Part shown: piece after piece, positions 50,574 to 58,493 of the stretch
How positions within the stretch are numbered: the stretch's first letter is position 1
Layout: the number at the start of each line of letters is the position of its first letter
Origin: Amycolatopsis marina
Lineage (GTDB): Bacteria > Actinomycetota > Actinomycetes > Mycobacteriales > Pseudonocardiaceae
Direction: 5' to 3'
Assembly: GCF_900111885.1 (NCBI RefSeq)
Contig: NZ_FOKG01000004.1
Span: 236,164-300,163, forward strand
DNA length: 64,000 nucleotides
The notes under the pieces: generated by a model
Told to the model about the DNA's origin: nothing
Database searches by the model: none
The model's input: the letters and a program-made list of their open reading frames with translations, nothing else
Translations under genes and position numbers: made by a program

Positions 50574-50920
50574 GAGGCCATAGCGTACGAACTCCTCCTC
50601 GCCGGGCGCGAACCGGATTACCCATTGCGGACTTTTACCGGGCCGGGCGGCGGTTATCCGGCGTATTCCACCGCAGGGATCACCCCTGGTCGCCGGTACG
50701 GCGCAAGAAAATGCTGGCCAGGACGACGCAGTCAGCAAGATTGCCGGTGCGCGTGGCCGGAGTACGGTTGGTGGCGAACACCACCGGCCACCACCCGGCA
50801 ATCGGTGTTAACGTCGGTAGCGGTGTTACTCGCCGCCCCGGACGAGCGCGTCGTACCCGGCCCCGACAAGACGACGCAGTGTTGTGACAGCTCACTGCGT
50901 ACTTCGTGGAGGTCGGACAG
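50574..50920. other. Divergent leader region of lysS and gdx
   Basis: This 347-bp gap contains a set of nested inverted repeats (50740-50802: ATTGCCGG/CCGGCAAT outside, GTGGCCGG/CCGGCCAC within, GGTGG/CCACC innermost) and the guanidine-III riboswitch (50838-50877). There is no gene apart from the three-codon ORF overlapping the lysS start. Confidence 0.7.
50838..50877 (+). ncRNA. Guanidine-III (ykkC-III) riboswitch
   Basis: CCGGACGAG and CGTACCCGG, then GACAAGACG reproduce the core of the ykkC-III class almost base for base, at the correct spacing, within 40 nt. The P2 stem reads GCGTC/GACGC where the well-known Thermobifida version has GCGCC/GGCGC, a compensatory change that supports the fold. 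The element ends 43 bp before the SugE/Gdx start and includes no long terminator, so translation control by guanidinium binding is likely. Confidence 0.95.
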
Positions 50921-51235
50921 ATGCCCTGGGTGATCCTCGTCATTTCCGGAGTTCTGGAAACCGTCTGGGCCGCGGCTCTCAGCGCGTCAAAAGGTTTTTC
51001 CAGACTAAGCCCCACGTTGCTGTTTCTGGTCGCGCTTGCCTTGAGCATGGCCGGGCTCGCCTTCGCCATGCGCAGCATCCCCATCGGAACGGCCTACGTC
51101 GTCTGGGTCGGAATCGGCGCCGTGGGAGCGGCCGCCTACGGCATGGTGGCGCTCGGCGATCCGGTCACCGCGGCGCGCATCGCCTGCCTCGTGCTGATCG
51201 TGGCCGGAGTCGTCGGCCTGAAGGTGCTGGGGTGA
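50921..51235 (+). CDS. gdx: Guanidinium exporter, SMR family (Gdx/SugE)
   Basis: A 104-residue four-helix small multidrug resistance protein. The central Glu is in SGVLETVWAAALS near residue 13, and GTAYVVWVGIGAVGAAAYGMV is the GIA/YxxW region of the Gdx branch. It exports guanidinium in exchange for protons as an antiparallel dimer. A guanidine-III riboswitch in its leader fits this role and argues against a general quaternary-ammonium pump. ATG at 50921 follows GGAGGTCGG. Confidence 0.93.
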   Translation: MPWVILVISGVLETVWAAALSASKGFSRLSPTLLFLVALALSMAGLAFAMRSIPIGTAYVVWVGIGAVGAAAYGMVALGDPVTAARIACLVLIVAGVVGLKVLG

Positions 51236-51263
51236 CGCCGGGGCTCCGGCGTTCCGGGGACGC

Positions 51264-52046
51264 TCAGCGCGTATTGCGTTCGTAGACCAGCCGCAGGCCC
51301 AGCAACGTGAGTTCGGGGACGTGCTCGGTGATGGTCTCGGATTCGCTGAGCACGAGTGGGGCAAGGCCGCCGGTCGCGATCACCGTGACCGGCGGGCCCT
51401 CGGGGGCGAGTTCCCGGACGATCCGGTTCACCAGTCCGTCCACCTGCCCGGCGAATCCGAAGAGGATTCCCGACTGCAGACATTCCACTGTGCTCTTGCC
51501 GATGACGGATCGCGGCCGCACCAGCTCCACCTTGCGCAGTGCGGCCGCGCGCGCCGCAAGGGCGTCCACCGAGATCTCGATGCCTGGCGCGAAGGCGCCG
51601 CCGAGAAACTCACCCCGGGGCGAGATCGCGTCGACATTGGTCGAGGTACCGAAATCCACGACCACGCAGGCAGTGCCGAACAGGTGGTACGCGGCGAGGG
51701 TGTTCACCAGCCGATCCCCGCCGACCTCCTTCGGGTTGTCCACCAGAAGGGCGACGCCAGTGCGGACTCCCGGCTCGACCACGATCTTGGGCACCGCGGG
51801 GTAGTACCGGTCGAGCATCACCCGCAGTTCGCGCAGCACCGCGGGCACCGTGGACAGCGCGCTGATCCCGCTGACCAGGTCGGCATGCGGCCCGAGCAGC
51901 CCGCGCATCGTCAGCGCCAGCTCGTCGGCGGTTATCCGGGCATCGGTGCGCATGCGCCAGTCCCGGACCAGCTCGGCCTCGTCCCCCCTGCCTCGATAGA
52001 GGCCGAGAACGATGTTGGTGTTGCCGACGTCGATGGTGAGCAGCAC
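51264..52046 (-). CDS. coaX: Type III pantothenate kinase
   Basis: A 260-residue ASKHA-fold kinase making 4'-phosphopantothenate, the first step from pantothenate to CoA. LTIDVGNTNIVLGLY opens the P-loop, VVVDFGTSTNVDAIS near residue 125 holds the second catalytic Asp, and GGAFAPGIEISVDALAARAAALRKVEL follows. GTG at 52046 begins the fold. It is 24 bp downstream of panD in the panC-panD-coaX run, so pantothenate synthesis and use are encoded together. Confidence 0.95.
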   Translation of the reverse strand: MLLTIDVGNTNIVLGLYRGRGDEAELVRDWRMRTDARITADELALTMRGLLGPHADLVSGISALSTVPAVLRELRVMLDRYYPAVPKIVVEPGVRTGVALLVDNPKEVGGDRLVNTLAAYHLFGTACVVVDFGTSTNVDAISPRGEFLGGAFAPGIEISVDALAARAAALRKVELVRPRSVIGKSTVECLQSGILFGFAGQVDGLVNRIVRELAPEGPPVTVIATGGLAPLVLSESETITEHVPELTLLGLRLVYERNTR

Positions 52047-52070
52047 TAGCGCACGTGACCCGTCACTGGA

Positions 52071-52571
52071 TCAGCTCTCCGCGTGCAGCAGGGCGTCCAG
52101 CCGGGCCGCGTCCACGGTCTCGGCGACCGGAAAGTTCGCGATGTGGCCGTCAGGGGCGGCCACTGGCAGCGCGCCGCTCACCAGACCGGAACCGGCCGGC
52201 GCATGTGCCGCGTCACTGCCCGCGTCGGTGATCCGGTTGTCCGCGTCCACGAAAATGACCCGGGGCCGGAACGCGGCCGCCTCGGCGGACTCCATCTGCC
52301 CGTAGGCGATCAGAATCACCAGATCACCGGGGTGCACCAGGTGGGCGGCCGCGCCGTTGATCCCGATAACGCCGCTGTCCCGCTCACCGGCGATCACGTA
52401 CGTCTCGAGCCGGGCGCCGTTGGTGACATCCACAATCGACACCTGCTCGCCGGGCAGCAGATCGGCGGCCTCCATCAAAGTCTCGTCGACAGTGACCGAA
52501 CCAACGTAGTGCAGGTCGGCCTGCGTCACCGTCGCCCGGTGAATCTTGGATTTCAGCATCGTGCGATACAT
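52071..52571 (-). CDS. panD: Aspartate 1-decarboxylase
   Basis: A 166-residue pyruvoyl-dependent enzyme making beta-alanine. Self-cleavage occurs in YVGSVTVD at Gly24-Ser25; [34 protein letters not shown] and IAYGQM are the family blocks. It is about 30 residues longer than most; the extra Ala-rich tail (after [10 protein letters not shown]) is typical of actinobacteria. It starts 12 bp after the panC stop, so they are probably one transcript. Confidence 0.95.
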   Translation of the reverse strand: MYRTMLKSKIHRATVTQADLHYVGSVTVDETLMEAADLLPGEQVSIVDVTNGARLETYVIAGERDSGVIGINGAAAHLVHPGDLVILIAYGQMESAEAAAFRPRVIFVDADNRITDAGSDAAHAPAGSGLVSGALPVAAPDGHIANFPVAETVDAARLDALLHAES

Positions 52572-52583
52572 GGCGGACTCTCC

Positions 52584-53543
52584 CTATACCCCTGCATCCT
52601 CGGTAAATCCCTCGTCCTGCTCCACCCCGTGCCCGGCTGCCGAGCCGAGCAGAACCGGAACGTTGTCGATCAGGCGGGTATTCCCGACCCGCGCGGCGAT
52701 CAGCAACCGTGCTTCCCCGTCGACGGGCGCGGGCTCCAGTTCGGTTCCGCGCAGTTCGAGGTAGTCGACCTCGACCTCGGGACGAGCCCGTAGCGTGCTG
52801 CGGGCCGCGTCCATCACCGCCTCGTCCCCTCGGGCACCCAGGTGCGCGCCAGCGGTCAACGCCGCCGAGAGCACCACGGCCTGCTCCCGCTGTTCGGCGG
52901 ACAGGTAGACGTTGCGCGAGGACAGGGCCAGCCCGTCGCGCTCCCGGACCGTCGGCACCCCGACCACCCTCGTCCGGAAGTTCAGTTCGCGGGCCATCCG
53001 GCGGATCAGCACCAACTGCTGGTAGTCCTTCTCCCCGAAGAAGGCGTAGTGCGGCCCGACGATGTTGAACAGCTTCGCGACCACGGTGAGCACACCCGCG
53101 AAGTGCCCTGGACGCGCCGCCCCTTCCAGTTCGTCGCCGAGCGGACCTGGGGAAATGCTCACGGCCCGGTCCTGCGGGTACAGATCCGCGGCCGACGGCG
53201 TGAAGGCCAGTTCCACACCGGCGTCGTCAAGCACCTCGAGGTCCCGCTCCAGTGGCCGCGGATAGGCCTCGAAGTCCTCGCCCTCGCCGAACTGAAGTGG
53301 ATTGACGAAGATCGACGCCGCGACGACCGTGTTCGGCAACCGCTTGGCCCTGCGCAGGAGTTCGCGGTGCCCGGCGTGCAGGGCACCCATGGTCGGCACC
53401 AACGCGACCGTTCGGCCCACCGACCGCAGTGCGTCGGTCACCCTGCTCATGTCCGCCACCGTCCGGTAGACGTTGAGCTGGTTACGAGTGAACTTGGGCG
53501 CGGGGGCCTTCGTCGCGGGGTAAGCGGGGATCGGGGAACTCAC
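52584..53543 (-). CDS. panC: Pantothenate synthetase
   Basis: A 319-residue ligase joining pantoate and beta-alanine with ATP. HIGH-like motif PTMGALHAGHRELLRRA near residue 50, FVNPLQFGEGEDF near 78, RPGHFAGVLTVV near 145, FGEKDYQQLVLIRRM near 168, and the KMSKS-like LALSSRNVYLS near 204. The Pro/Ala-rich first 25 residues are an extension. GTG at 53543 overlaps the upstream stop by 4 bp (GTGA). Confidence 0.95.
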   Translation of the reverse strand: MSSPIPAYPATKAPAPKFTRNQLNVYRTVADMSRVTDALRSVGRTVALVPTMGALHAGHRELLRRAKRLPNTVVAASIFVNPLQFGEGEDFEAYPRPLERDLEVLDDAGVELAFTPSAADLYPQDRAVSISPGPLGDELEGAARPGHFAGVLTVVAKLFNIVGPHYAFFGEKDYQQLVLIRRMARELNFRTRVVGVPTVRERDGLALSSRNVYLSAEQREQAVVLSAALTAGAHLGARGDEAVMDAARSTLRARPEVEVDYLELRGTELEPAPVDGEARLLIAARVGNTRLIDNVPVLLGSAAGHGVEQDEGFTEDAGV

Positions 53544-54445
53544 GGTGTCTCACGTCCATCAGCAGGGTTGTCGAGCAGGTCGGCGATCGCAGCGGCGCCG
53601 TCAGCCGCGAGAAGTCCGGACTTCCTGGCCCGTTCGGCGGTCCGCCTGGCCAGTACGGCATAGGAGTCGACGACGTCCGGCGCGTGCTCAGCCAGTGCGC
53701 CGAGATGGGCACCGACCGTCCCGGTGTCTCCGCGAGCCACCGGCCCGGTCAACGCGCGGTCGCCGTGCCGGAGCACATTATCCAATGCCGCGGACAGCAG
53801 CGGACCCAGCAGGCGCTCGGCGTCCGTCACCTCCGCTCGCCGGAGCACCTCGGCGCAGTCCGCGACGAGCGTGATCAGATGATTGGCACCGTGCGCCAGC
53901 GCGGCGTGGTACAGCGTGCGCGCGGATTCGGGCACGCGGACGGGTTCGGCGCCCATCTCCACCGCCAGCGCCTCGCCGACGTTCCAGGCTGCCTCGTCAC
54001 CTGCCGCGGCCGTCACCCCGATGCAGCAGGTGGCCATCCGCTCCAGGTCCTCCGACCTGCCACTGAACGTCATCACCGGGTGCAGCGCGAGTGGCAGCGC
54101 GCCCAACTCCGCCACCGGGTCGAGAACGGCGACGCCGTGGGCGCCCGAGGTGTGCAGCACGATCTGCCCTGGACGCAGCGAACCGGTGGCCACGAGACCG
54201 TGCACCATCGCGGCGAGGCTGTCGTCAGGGATGGCCAGCACCACGAGATCCGCGCGCCGCGCGACCTCGTCCGACGGCACAAGGGGCACACCTGGCAGCA
54301 GTCGTTCGGCTCGTCGCACCGACTCGTCGGAGATGCCCGACGCGGCGACCACGGTGTGGCCCGCGCGGACAAGGGCCGCACCGAGCACACTGCCGACCCG
54401 GCCCGCGGACACCACGCCCACCGCGAGACGGGCAGGGCGCGTCAT
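53540..54445 (-). CDS. Rossmann-like/DUF2520 protein of the pantothenate operon
   Basis: A 301-residue protein corresponding to mycobacterial Rv3603c. The N-terminal Rossmann domain reads AVGVVSAGRVGSVLGAALVRAGH near residue 7 and LVVLAIPDDSLAAMVHGL; the C-terminal DUF2520 helical domain begins near 150 (HAALAHGANHLITLVADC). It resembles ketopantoate-reductase/6PGDH-type dehydrogenases. Overlap with panC suggests a role in pantothenate synthesis, possibly a ketopantoate reductase, but no activity can be read from the sequence. Confidence 0.85.
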   Translation of the reverse strand: MTRPARLAVGVVSAGRVGSVLGAALVRAGHTVVAASGISDESVRRAERLLPGVPLVPSDEVARRADLVVLAIPDDSLAAMVHGLVATGSLRPGQIVLHTSGAHGVAVLDPVAELGALPLALHPVMTFSGRSEDLERMATCCIGVTAAAGDEAAWNVGEALAVEMGAEPVRVPESARTLYHAALAHGANHLITLVADCAEVLRRAEVTDAERLLGPLLSAALDNVLRHGDRALTGPVARGDTGTVGAHLGALAEHAPDVVDSYAVLARRTAERARKSGLLAADGAAAIADLLDNPADGRETP

Positions 54446-54588
54446 CGTCGGCCTTTTCGCATAGCTCTCACCGCTCCTGCCATTCGTTCCAGTCCCGACC
54501 TTGGCTGCGGGTACCGGACGACGGCGCGAGAATAGTTCGCGCCCGGACGGTTTGCGCGCCCCTGGTGACGAGCTTCACCCGGACCGGG

Positions 54589-55788
54589 TCACCCCTCATG
54601 GGGAACGTGCGCCGCGCTTCGATGGCCACCGCCCGCAAGGCGGACGGCCTCGGCCCGCACCGAACGCAGCACCGCGAGCAACTCGGCGTGCCTGCGGTTC
54701 CCCTCCAGCTCGGCGTTGCCGCACGCGAGATTACGTCGCAGGAAGGCGAGTTCGGTCACGCTCGCCTGGTAGGCCCCGACAGCCCTGCCTGCTGCCCTGC
54801 CCGACTCGCGCCGCGCCTGCCTGCGCCACCGCCTGCGCCCGGTGAGGCTCGCCAGCAACTCCATCTCGGAGCGGGCGATCCACCGAGCCTCGGCCATTTC
54901 CGGCAGGGCGGCGGCGACGATCCGTTGTTCCCTGCGCCGCTGCCACAACACGAGCAGCAGCAACCCGATGAACATCGGCACCATGATCAGGAAGTAGACG
55001 TTGAGGAACGTGGTCGCGCCACCGAGTGTCGCCGAGGCGTTCCACAGTGCGTGCAGGCCCACGGCGCCGAGGTAACCGCCCAGCGGGGCGAGGACGCGGA
55101 CGTGTTTGCTCGCCGTCCTGGCGGCGACACCGATGCCGATCCCGGTGAGCACCGTGAACAACGGATGGGCGAACGGGGACAACACCCCGCGCAGGATGAA
55201 CGCGGTGAGCACCCCGGCGCTCGTGGCGTCGCCGAATCCGTACTCGGCGAACGCCCTGCCGAAGTAGTAGATGTTCTCGGTGAAAGCGAAGCCCGCCGCG
55301 CTGAACCCGGCGTAGACGATCCCGTCGACCAGGCCGTCGAACTCGTGTGACCGCCGCAGCAACACGGCCAGCACCGGTAGTGCCTTGACCGCCTCCTCCA
55401 CCAGTGGCGCCGAGACGACCGCGCTGAACTTGTCCCCGTTGCCGGTGCCGAGCAGCATGTCCCCCACGGCCGAGGCGGTGTCGTTGATCAGCAACGCGGT
55501 CAGCGTGGCGACGAACGCACCCCAGCAGAACGAGAGCAGCAGCAGTTTCGCCGGCTCCGGCTCCCACCGGTCGATCCAGAGAAACGCGGCGACCACCAAC
55601 GCCACCGGAACCACCGCGGCGAGCACGCCGATGACCGTGGCCAGCACACCGACTCGCGCCGTCGCGAGACCGAGCACGAGCAGGCCGCACAGTGCGACCA
55701 GCACCAGGCCGAGCACGGGCAGCAACACAGTGATCCTGCGCGGAGTGTGCCTGCGCAGGGGATGGTTGTTCTCCGTCGATCCCCTCAC
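54589..55788 (-). CDS. PrsW-family intramembrane metalloprotease
   Basis: A 399-residue integral membrane protein with about nine helices. Catalytic elements: EEAVKALPVLAVL near residue 132, FAFTENIYYFG near 170, HPLFTVLTG near 207 and HALWNAS near 247. Relatives cleave anti-sigma factors inside the membrane. The C-terminal 120 residues are a basic, Arg-rich cytoplasmic helix. It sits near no sigma factor here; the nearest is at 5726. Its upstream gap holds the third palindrome pair. Confidence 0.87.
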   Translation of the reverse strand: MRGSTENNHPLRRHTPRRITVLLPVLGLVLVALCGLLVLGLATARVGVLATVIGVLAAVVPVALVVAAFLWIDRWEPEPAKLLLLSFCWGAFVATLTALLINDTASAVGDMLLGTGNGDKFSAVVSAPLVEEAVKALPVLAVLLRRSHEFDGLVDGIVYAGFSAAGFAFTENIYYFGRAFAEYGFGDATSAGVLTAFILRGVLSPFAHPLFTVLTGIGIGVAARTASKHVRVLAPLGGYLGAVGLHALWNASATLGGATTFLNVYFLIMVPMFIGLLLLVLWQRRREQRIVAAALPEMAEARWIARSEMELLASLTGRRRWRRQARRESGRAAGRAVGAYQASVTELAFLRRNLACGNAELEGNRRHAELLAVLRSVRAEAVRLAGGGHRSAAHVPHEG

Positions 55789-55854
55789 GCCTCGGGACGA
55801 TATAAGACGGGTCGGACACGCGTTCGAGTACGGCCATCAGCCGGTCCGGTACCG

Positions 55855-55874
55855 GCACTTTCCCGGGAAAGTGC
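55855..55874. repeat. Palindromic repeat, copy E (pair 3)
   Basis: Exact GCACTTTCCCGGGAAAGTGC, 66 bp upstream of the PrsW-like start. It is followed by GAG as in copy A. Confidence 0.9.
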
Positions 55875-55916
55875 GAGTCGAAAAACTCCCGCCCCTGGTC
55901 GCGGGTTTGCCCCCTC

Positions 55917-55936
55917 GCACTTTCCCGGGAAAGTGC
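55917..55936. repeat. Palindromic repeat, copy F (pair 3)
   Basis: Exact GCACTTTCCCGGGAAAGTGC, preceded by CTC as in copy B. It lies 25 bp after the minus-strand DUF6779 stop, and 62 bp from copy E centre to centre, the same as pair 1. Confidence 0.9.
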
Positions 55937-55961
55937 GGCCGAAAGCTTTCGGGGAGCGGGG

Positions 55962-57875
55962 TCAGTCTTCGGCGCGGCGCCTGCGCCGGGGCGTCGGGGC
56001 GGAACCGTGTGCGGCAAGTAGTTCGCTGACCGAGCGCCCCTCTGCGTGTGATCCGCTCTCCCGCTCCGGCTCGTTGGGCCGCTCGTGCGAGGCTGCCGCG
56101 CGACGCCCGTTCGACGGCGAATCGGCTTCGGCAGCGCCGTTGACGTGCCGCGCGGAGTGTCCGTTCTGTTCCGTGTGCCCGTTCGACCCGTGCGCCCCGG
56201 AGCCGTTGGCGCCACTGAAGCCCTGCCACGGCGGCTCGCCGTCCGCCCTGCGCCTGCGACCGCCGCCCTCGTCCGCACCATGCCGCGAACCGCTTCCGGC
56301 AGCACCCGCGCCGTGCCGGGACGCACCGGACGACTGGGCGGCCTCTTCGTCGTCCTCCGCCCTGCGCCTGCGACCACCTGGCCTGCTGCTGTGCTGCAGG
56401 TCCCGCACCGACTCCGGCAGCGTGGGGTTGGGCTCGGGAACCTCAGGCGCCGCTCCCGCCTCCGGCACCGGTTCCGGCTCGGGGGAGCCGTATCCGTTCC
56501 TGCCGTGCCTGCCTGCGGCCTCTTCGGCGTCAGGTATGGCGCTGCCGTCCGCACCGTGCCGGTTGTCGTCGGTCCATGCCGACATCCACTCGAAGTCGAA
56601 CTCCTTCTTGGGCTCGGACTCTCGTGCCGGTTCCTGGTCCTGTGCGGGCTCCGGTGGCGCGACGCTGGCCGCGGACCGGCCTCGGGCTATCTGCTCCATG
56701 GCAGGGCGGGTCAGCTCGTGCTGTTCCGGTTCCCGCTGCTGCCTGGACGGCTCGGGCTGCCGCCGCGGCGGTTCCGGGCGCTGGGCTTCCGGATGCTGGG
56801 GTTCCGGCTGGCGAGCGGCCGCGGGTGGAGCCGCACGATGCGGCGGAGCGGAAGGTTGCCGGGGTTGCTGAGCACGCGGAGGGCGCATTCCGGTTATGGT
56901 CGCTTCGTCGCGCTGCTGCGCCCGTGCCGACTCGGCCCGCGCCTCGCCGGCGGCCTTCGCAGCCTTCGCCGCGGCCGAGCCGATCTCGTTCAGTGGCACC
57001 CTGCGCGTCGGTGGGCCGCTGTCCTGCGGCGGCTGGGACGGCGGCGCTGCTTGCGGCGGTCTCGGGGCCCGTGGCACCTGCTGGGTCTTCGCGTTCTCCC
57101 GGTCGCGCTGCGGCGCCGCACCAGACTGCTGGGCCGGCGGCCGTGGTGGCTGCAAAGGCGGCTGAGGGGGTTTCCGCGGCGGCTGGGGCTTGCGCTGCGC
57201 CTGCGGGCCGACCCGGGGAACCGCCACCTGCGGTTTCACCTGCTTCGGCGGGGTACGCCGGGCCATTCCGTACTCCGGCTCGCCGTCCCGGACCTTGTCG
57301 ATCATTTCGGTCGGCCGCTCGACCTGCGCCGCGGGCTCACCGGCCGCACCACTCGTCAACTGCGCCTTCGGCTTACCGTTGGCCTCGCTCGCGTTGACCA
57401 GTTTCGGCTCGTCGTTGAGCGAGCGCATTCGCGTCGACTGGGCGGTCAGTGCCACTCGTTCGTAGAGCACCTCGCCACCGAACAGCGACTGCAGGCTCTC
57501 GCGCAGCGCGGTGATCTCGTCGCGCAGGGCGTCCAGTTCCTCGCGGGAATCAGCTTCCACCCGGTCGCGGGTCTCCGCCTCGATCTCGAGCTCGAATTCC
57601 CGGCGCGCGGCGATCTCCCGCTCCAGTTCGAGTTCGTACACCGCCTGTGCCTGCGCAACCGACTCCGCCGTCGCAGCGGCCTGCTTGCGATATCGGACGG
57701 CCACGAAAGCACCGATCAGTGCCGCCCACAGCGCCGCGACGATCGCCAGACGGAGCCATCGGAGGTCCTCGGTGAACACGAGCGCGAGCGTGGCGCCCGC
57801 TGCGAGGGTGAAGCCGACAACGAGCGCGGGCGCGCCTGGAAAGCGGCCGCGCGAGTCGCCACCCACGCCAGTCAT
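55962..57875 (-). CDS. DUF6779-type membrane protein with long disordered tail
   Basis: A 637-residue protein in the place of mycobacterial Rv3604c. Two hydrophobic helices lie near residues 15-35 and 43-60, then a Glu-rich coiled coil near 70-145 (LELEREIAARREFELEIEAE), then about 480 residues of Pro/Gln/Arg/Ala-rich disorder with RPGGRRRRAED-like basic patches. No enzymatic motif. ATG at 57875 is used; GTG at 57884 behind AGAAGG is equally possible. It is upstream of a PrsW-like gene and downstream of DUF3180. Function unknown. Confidence 0.8.
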   Translation of the reverse strand: MTGVGGDSRGRFPGAPALVVGFTLAAGATLALVFTEDLRWLRLAIVAALWAALIGAFVAVRYRKQAAATAESVAQAQAVYELELEREIAARREFELEIEAETRDRVEADSREELDALRDEITALRESLQSLFGGEVLYERVALTAQSTRMRSLNDEPKLVNASEANGKPKAQLTSGAAGEPAAQVERPTEMIDKVRDGEPEYGMARRTPPKQVKPQVAVPRVGPQAQRKPQPPRKPPQPPLQPPRPPAQQSGAAPQRDRENAKTQQVPRAPRPPQAAPPSQPPQDSGPPTRRVPLNEIGSAAAKAAKAAGEARAESARAQQRDEATITGMRPPRAQQPRQPSAPPHRAAPPAAARQPEPQHPEAQRPEPPRRQPEPSRQQREPEQHELTRPAMEQIARGRSAASVAPPEPAQDQEPARESEPKKEFDFEWMSAWTDDNRHGADGSAIPDAEEAAGRHGRNGYGSPEPEPVPEAGAAPEVPEPNPTLPESVRDLQHSSRPGGRRRRAEDDEEAAQSSGASRHGAGAAGSGSRHGADEGGGRRRRADGEPPWQGFSGANGSGAHGSNGHTEQNGHSARHVNGAAEADSPSNGRRAAASHERPNEPERESGSHAEGRSVSELLAAHGSAPTPRRRRRAED

Positions 57876-57900
57876 GCCCCACACCGTACCTTCTAGTAAC

Positions 57901-57919
57901 CCGACTGAGACCCAGTCGG
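57901..57919 (-). terminator. Hairpin between DUF3180 and DUF6779 genes
   Basis: CCGACTG and CAGTCGG form a perfect 7-bp stem with a 5-base loop, 25 bp after the minus-strand DUF3180 stop. It could also attenuate entry into the next gene. Confidence 0.5.
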
Positions 57920-57944
57920 TACTTTGAGCGGTGGCTTCCGAGCG

Positions 57945-58406
57945 CTAACCGGTCACTCTCGGCGGGCGGTCCCGATCACGTGGTTCCGGTGTACGGCAGC
58001 AGTATTCGAGCCACAGGGCGGCCGCGACGAGCGCTGCGGCGCAGCCTGCCCCGACAGCGGCCGCAGGCAGGTCGTCCGAGGCAGCGGTGATGCGGTCAGC
58101 ACGGGGAACGAGGTAGCCGAGCGCCGCGAGCCAGGCCCCGAGCATGAGCGCGCCGAGCAGGGAGGAGGCCTTGGCGAGGGCGACGGCGCGCGCGAACGAG
58201 ATTCCACCGAGCACCTTGCCGGAGCGAATTCGATCACGGAGCGTGAACCCGAGAAGGGTCTCCACGATCGCGAGAACAAGCAGTGTGACGCCCGCCATGG
58301 TCGGCAGCCGGGGGATCGAGGCGTACGCGATTTCGAACAACAGATAGGTCAGGGCGAGACCGATCACCGCGGCGATGACGAGTTCACGCGGTCTCGTGAA
58401 GTGCAT
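57945..58406 (-). CDS. DUF3180 membrane protein
   Basis: A 153-residue protein with four membrane helices, in the place of Rv3605c. FTRPRELVIAAVIGLALTYLLFE near residue 3 is the family N-terminus; FARAVALAKASSLLGALMLGAWLA near 75 is its conserved middle. The tail is basic and short. In mycobacteria it directly follows folK; here a MerR gene and a DUF998 gene have been inserted between them on the opposite strand. Function unknown. Confidence 0.86.
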   Translation of the reverse strand: MHFTRPRELVIAAVIGLALTYLLFEIAYASIPRLPTMAGVTLLVLAIVETLLGFTLRDRIRSGKVLGGISFARAVALAKASSLLGALMLGAWLAALGYLVPRADRITAASDDLPAAAVGAGCAAALVAAALWLEYCCRTPEPRDRDRPPRVTG

Positions 58407-58470
58407 GACCACACCGTACCGAGCCGGCCGGACGGTACGCGGCCGTGCGGGTTGTTCGGGATACTTGACT

Positions 58471-58485
58471 CTCCAGTGACTGGAG
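58471..58485 (+). promoter_or_regulatory. MerR-type operator
   Basis: CTCCAG-TGA-CTGGAG is a perfect dyad directly after TTGACT (58465-58470), the layout of MerR-family sites between -35 and -10. It lies eight bases before the ATG of the MerR gene. Confidence 0.7.
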
Positions 58486-58493
58486 GGTCGACG

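Noticed and set aside
50740..50802. Nested hairpins considered as a T-box or tRNA
   Set aside because: No T-box bulge sequence, acceptor stem or T-loop motif is present.
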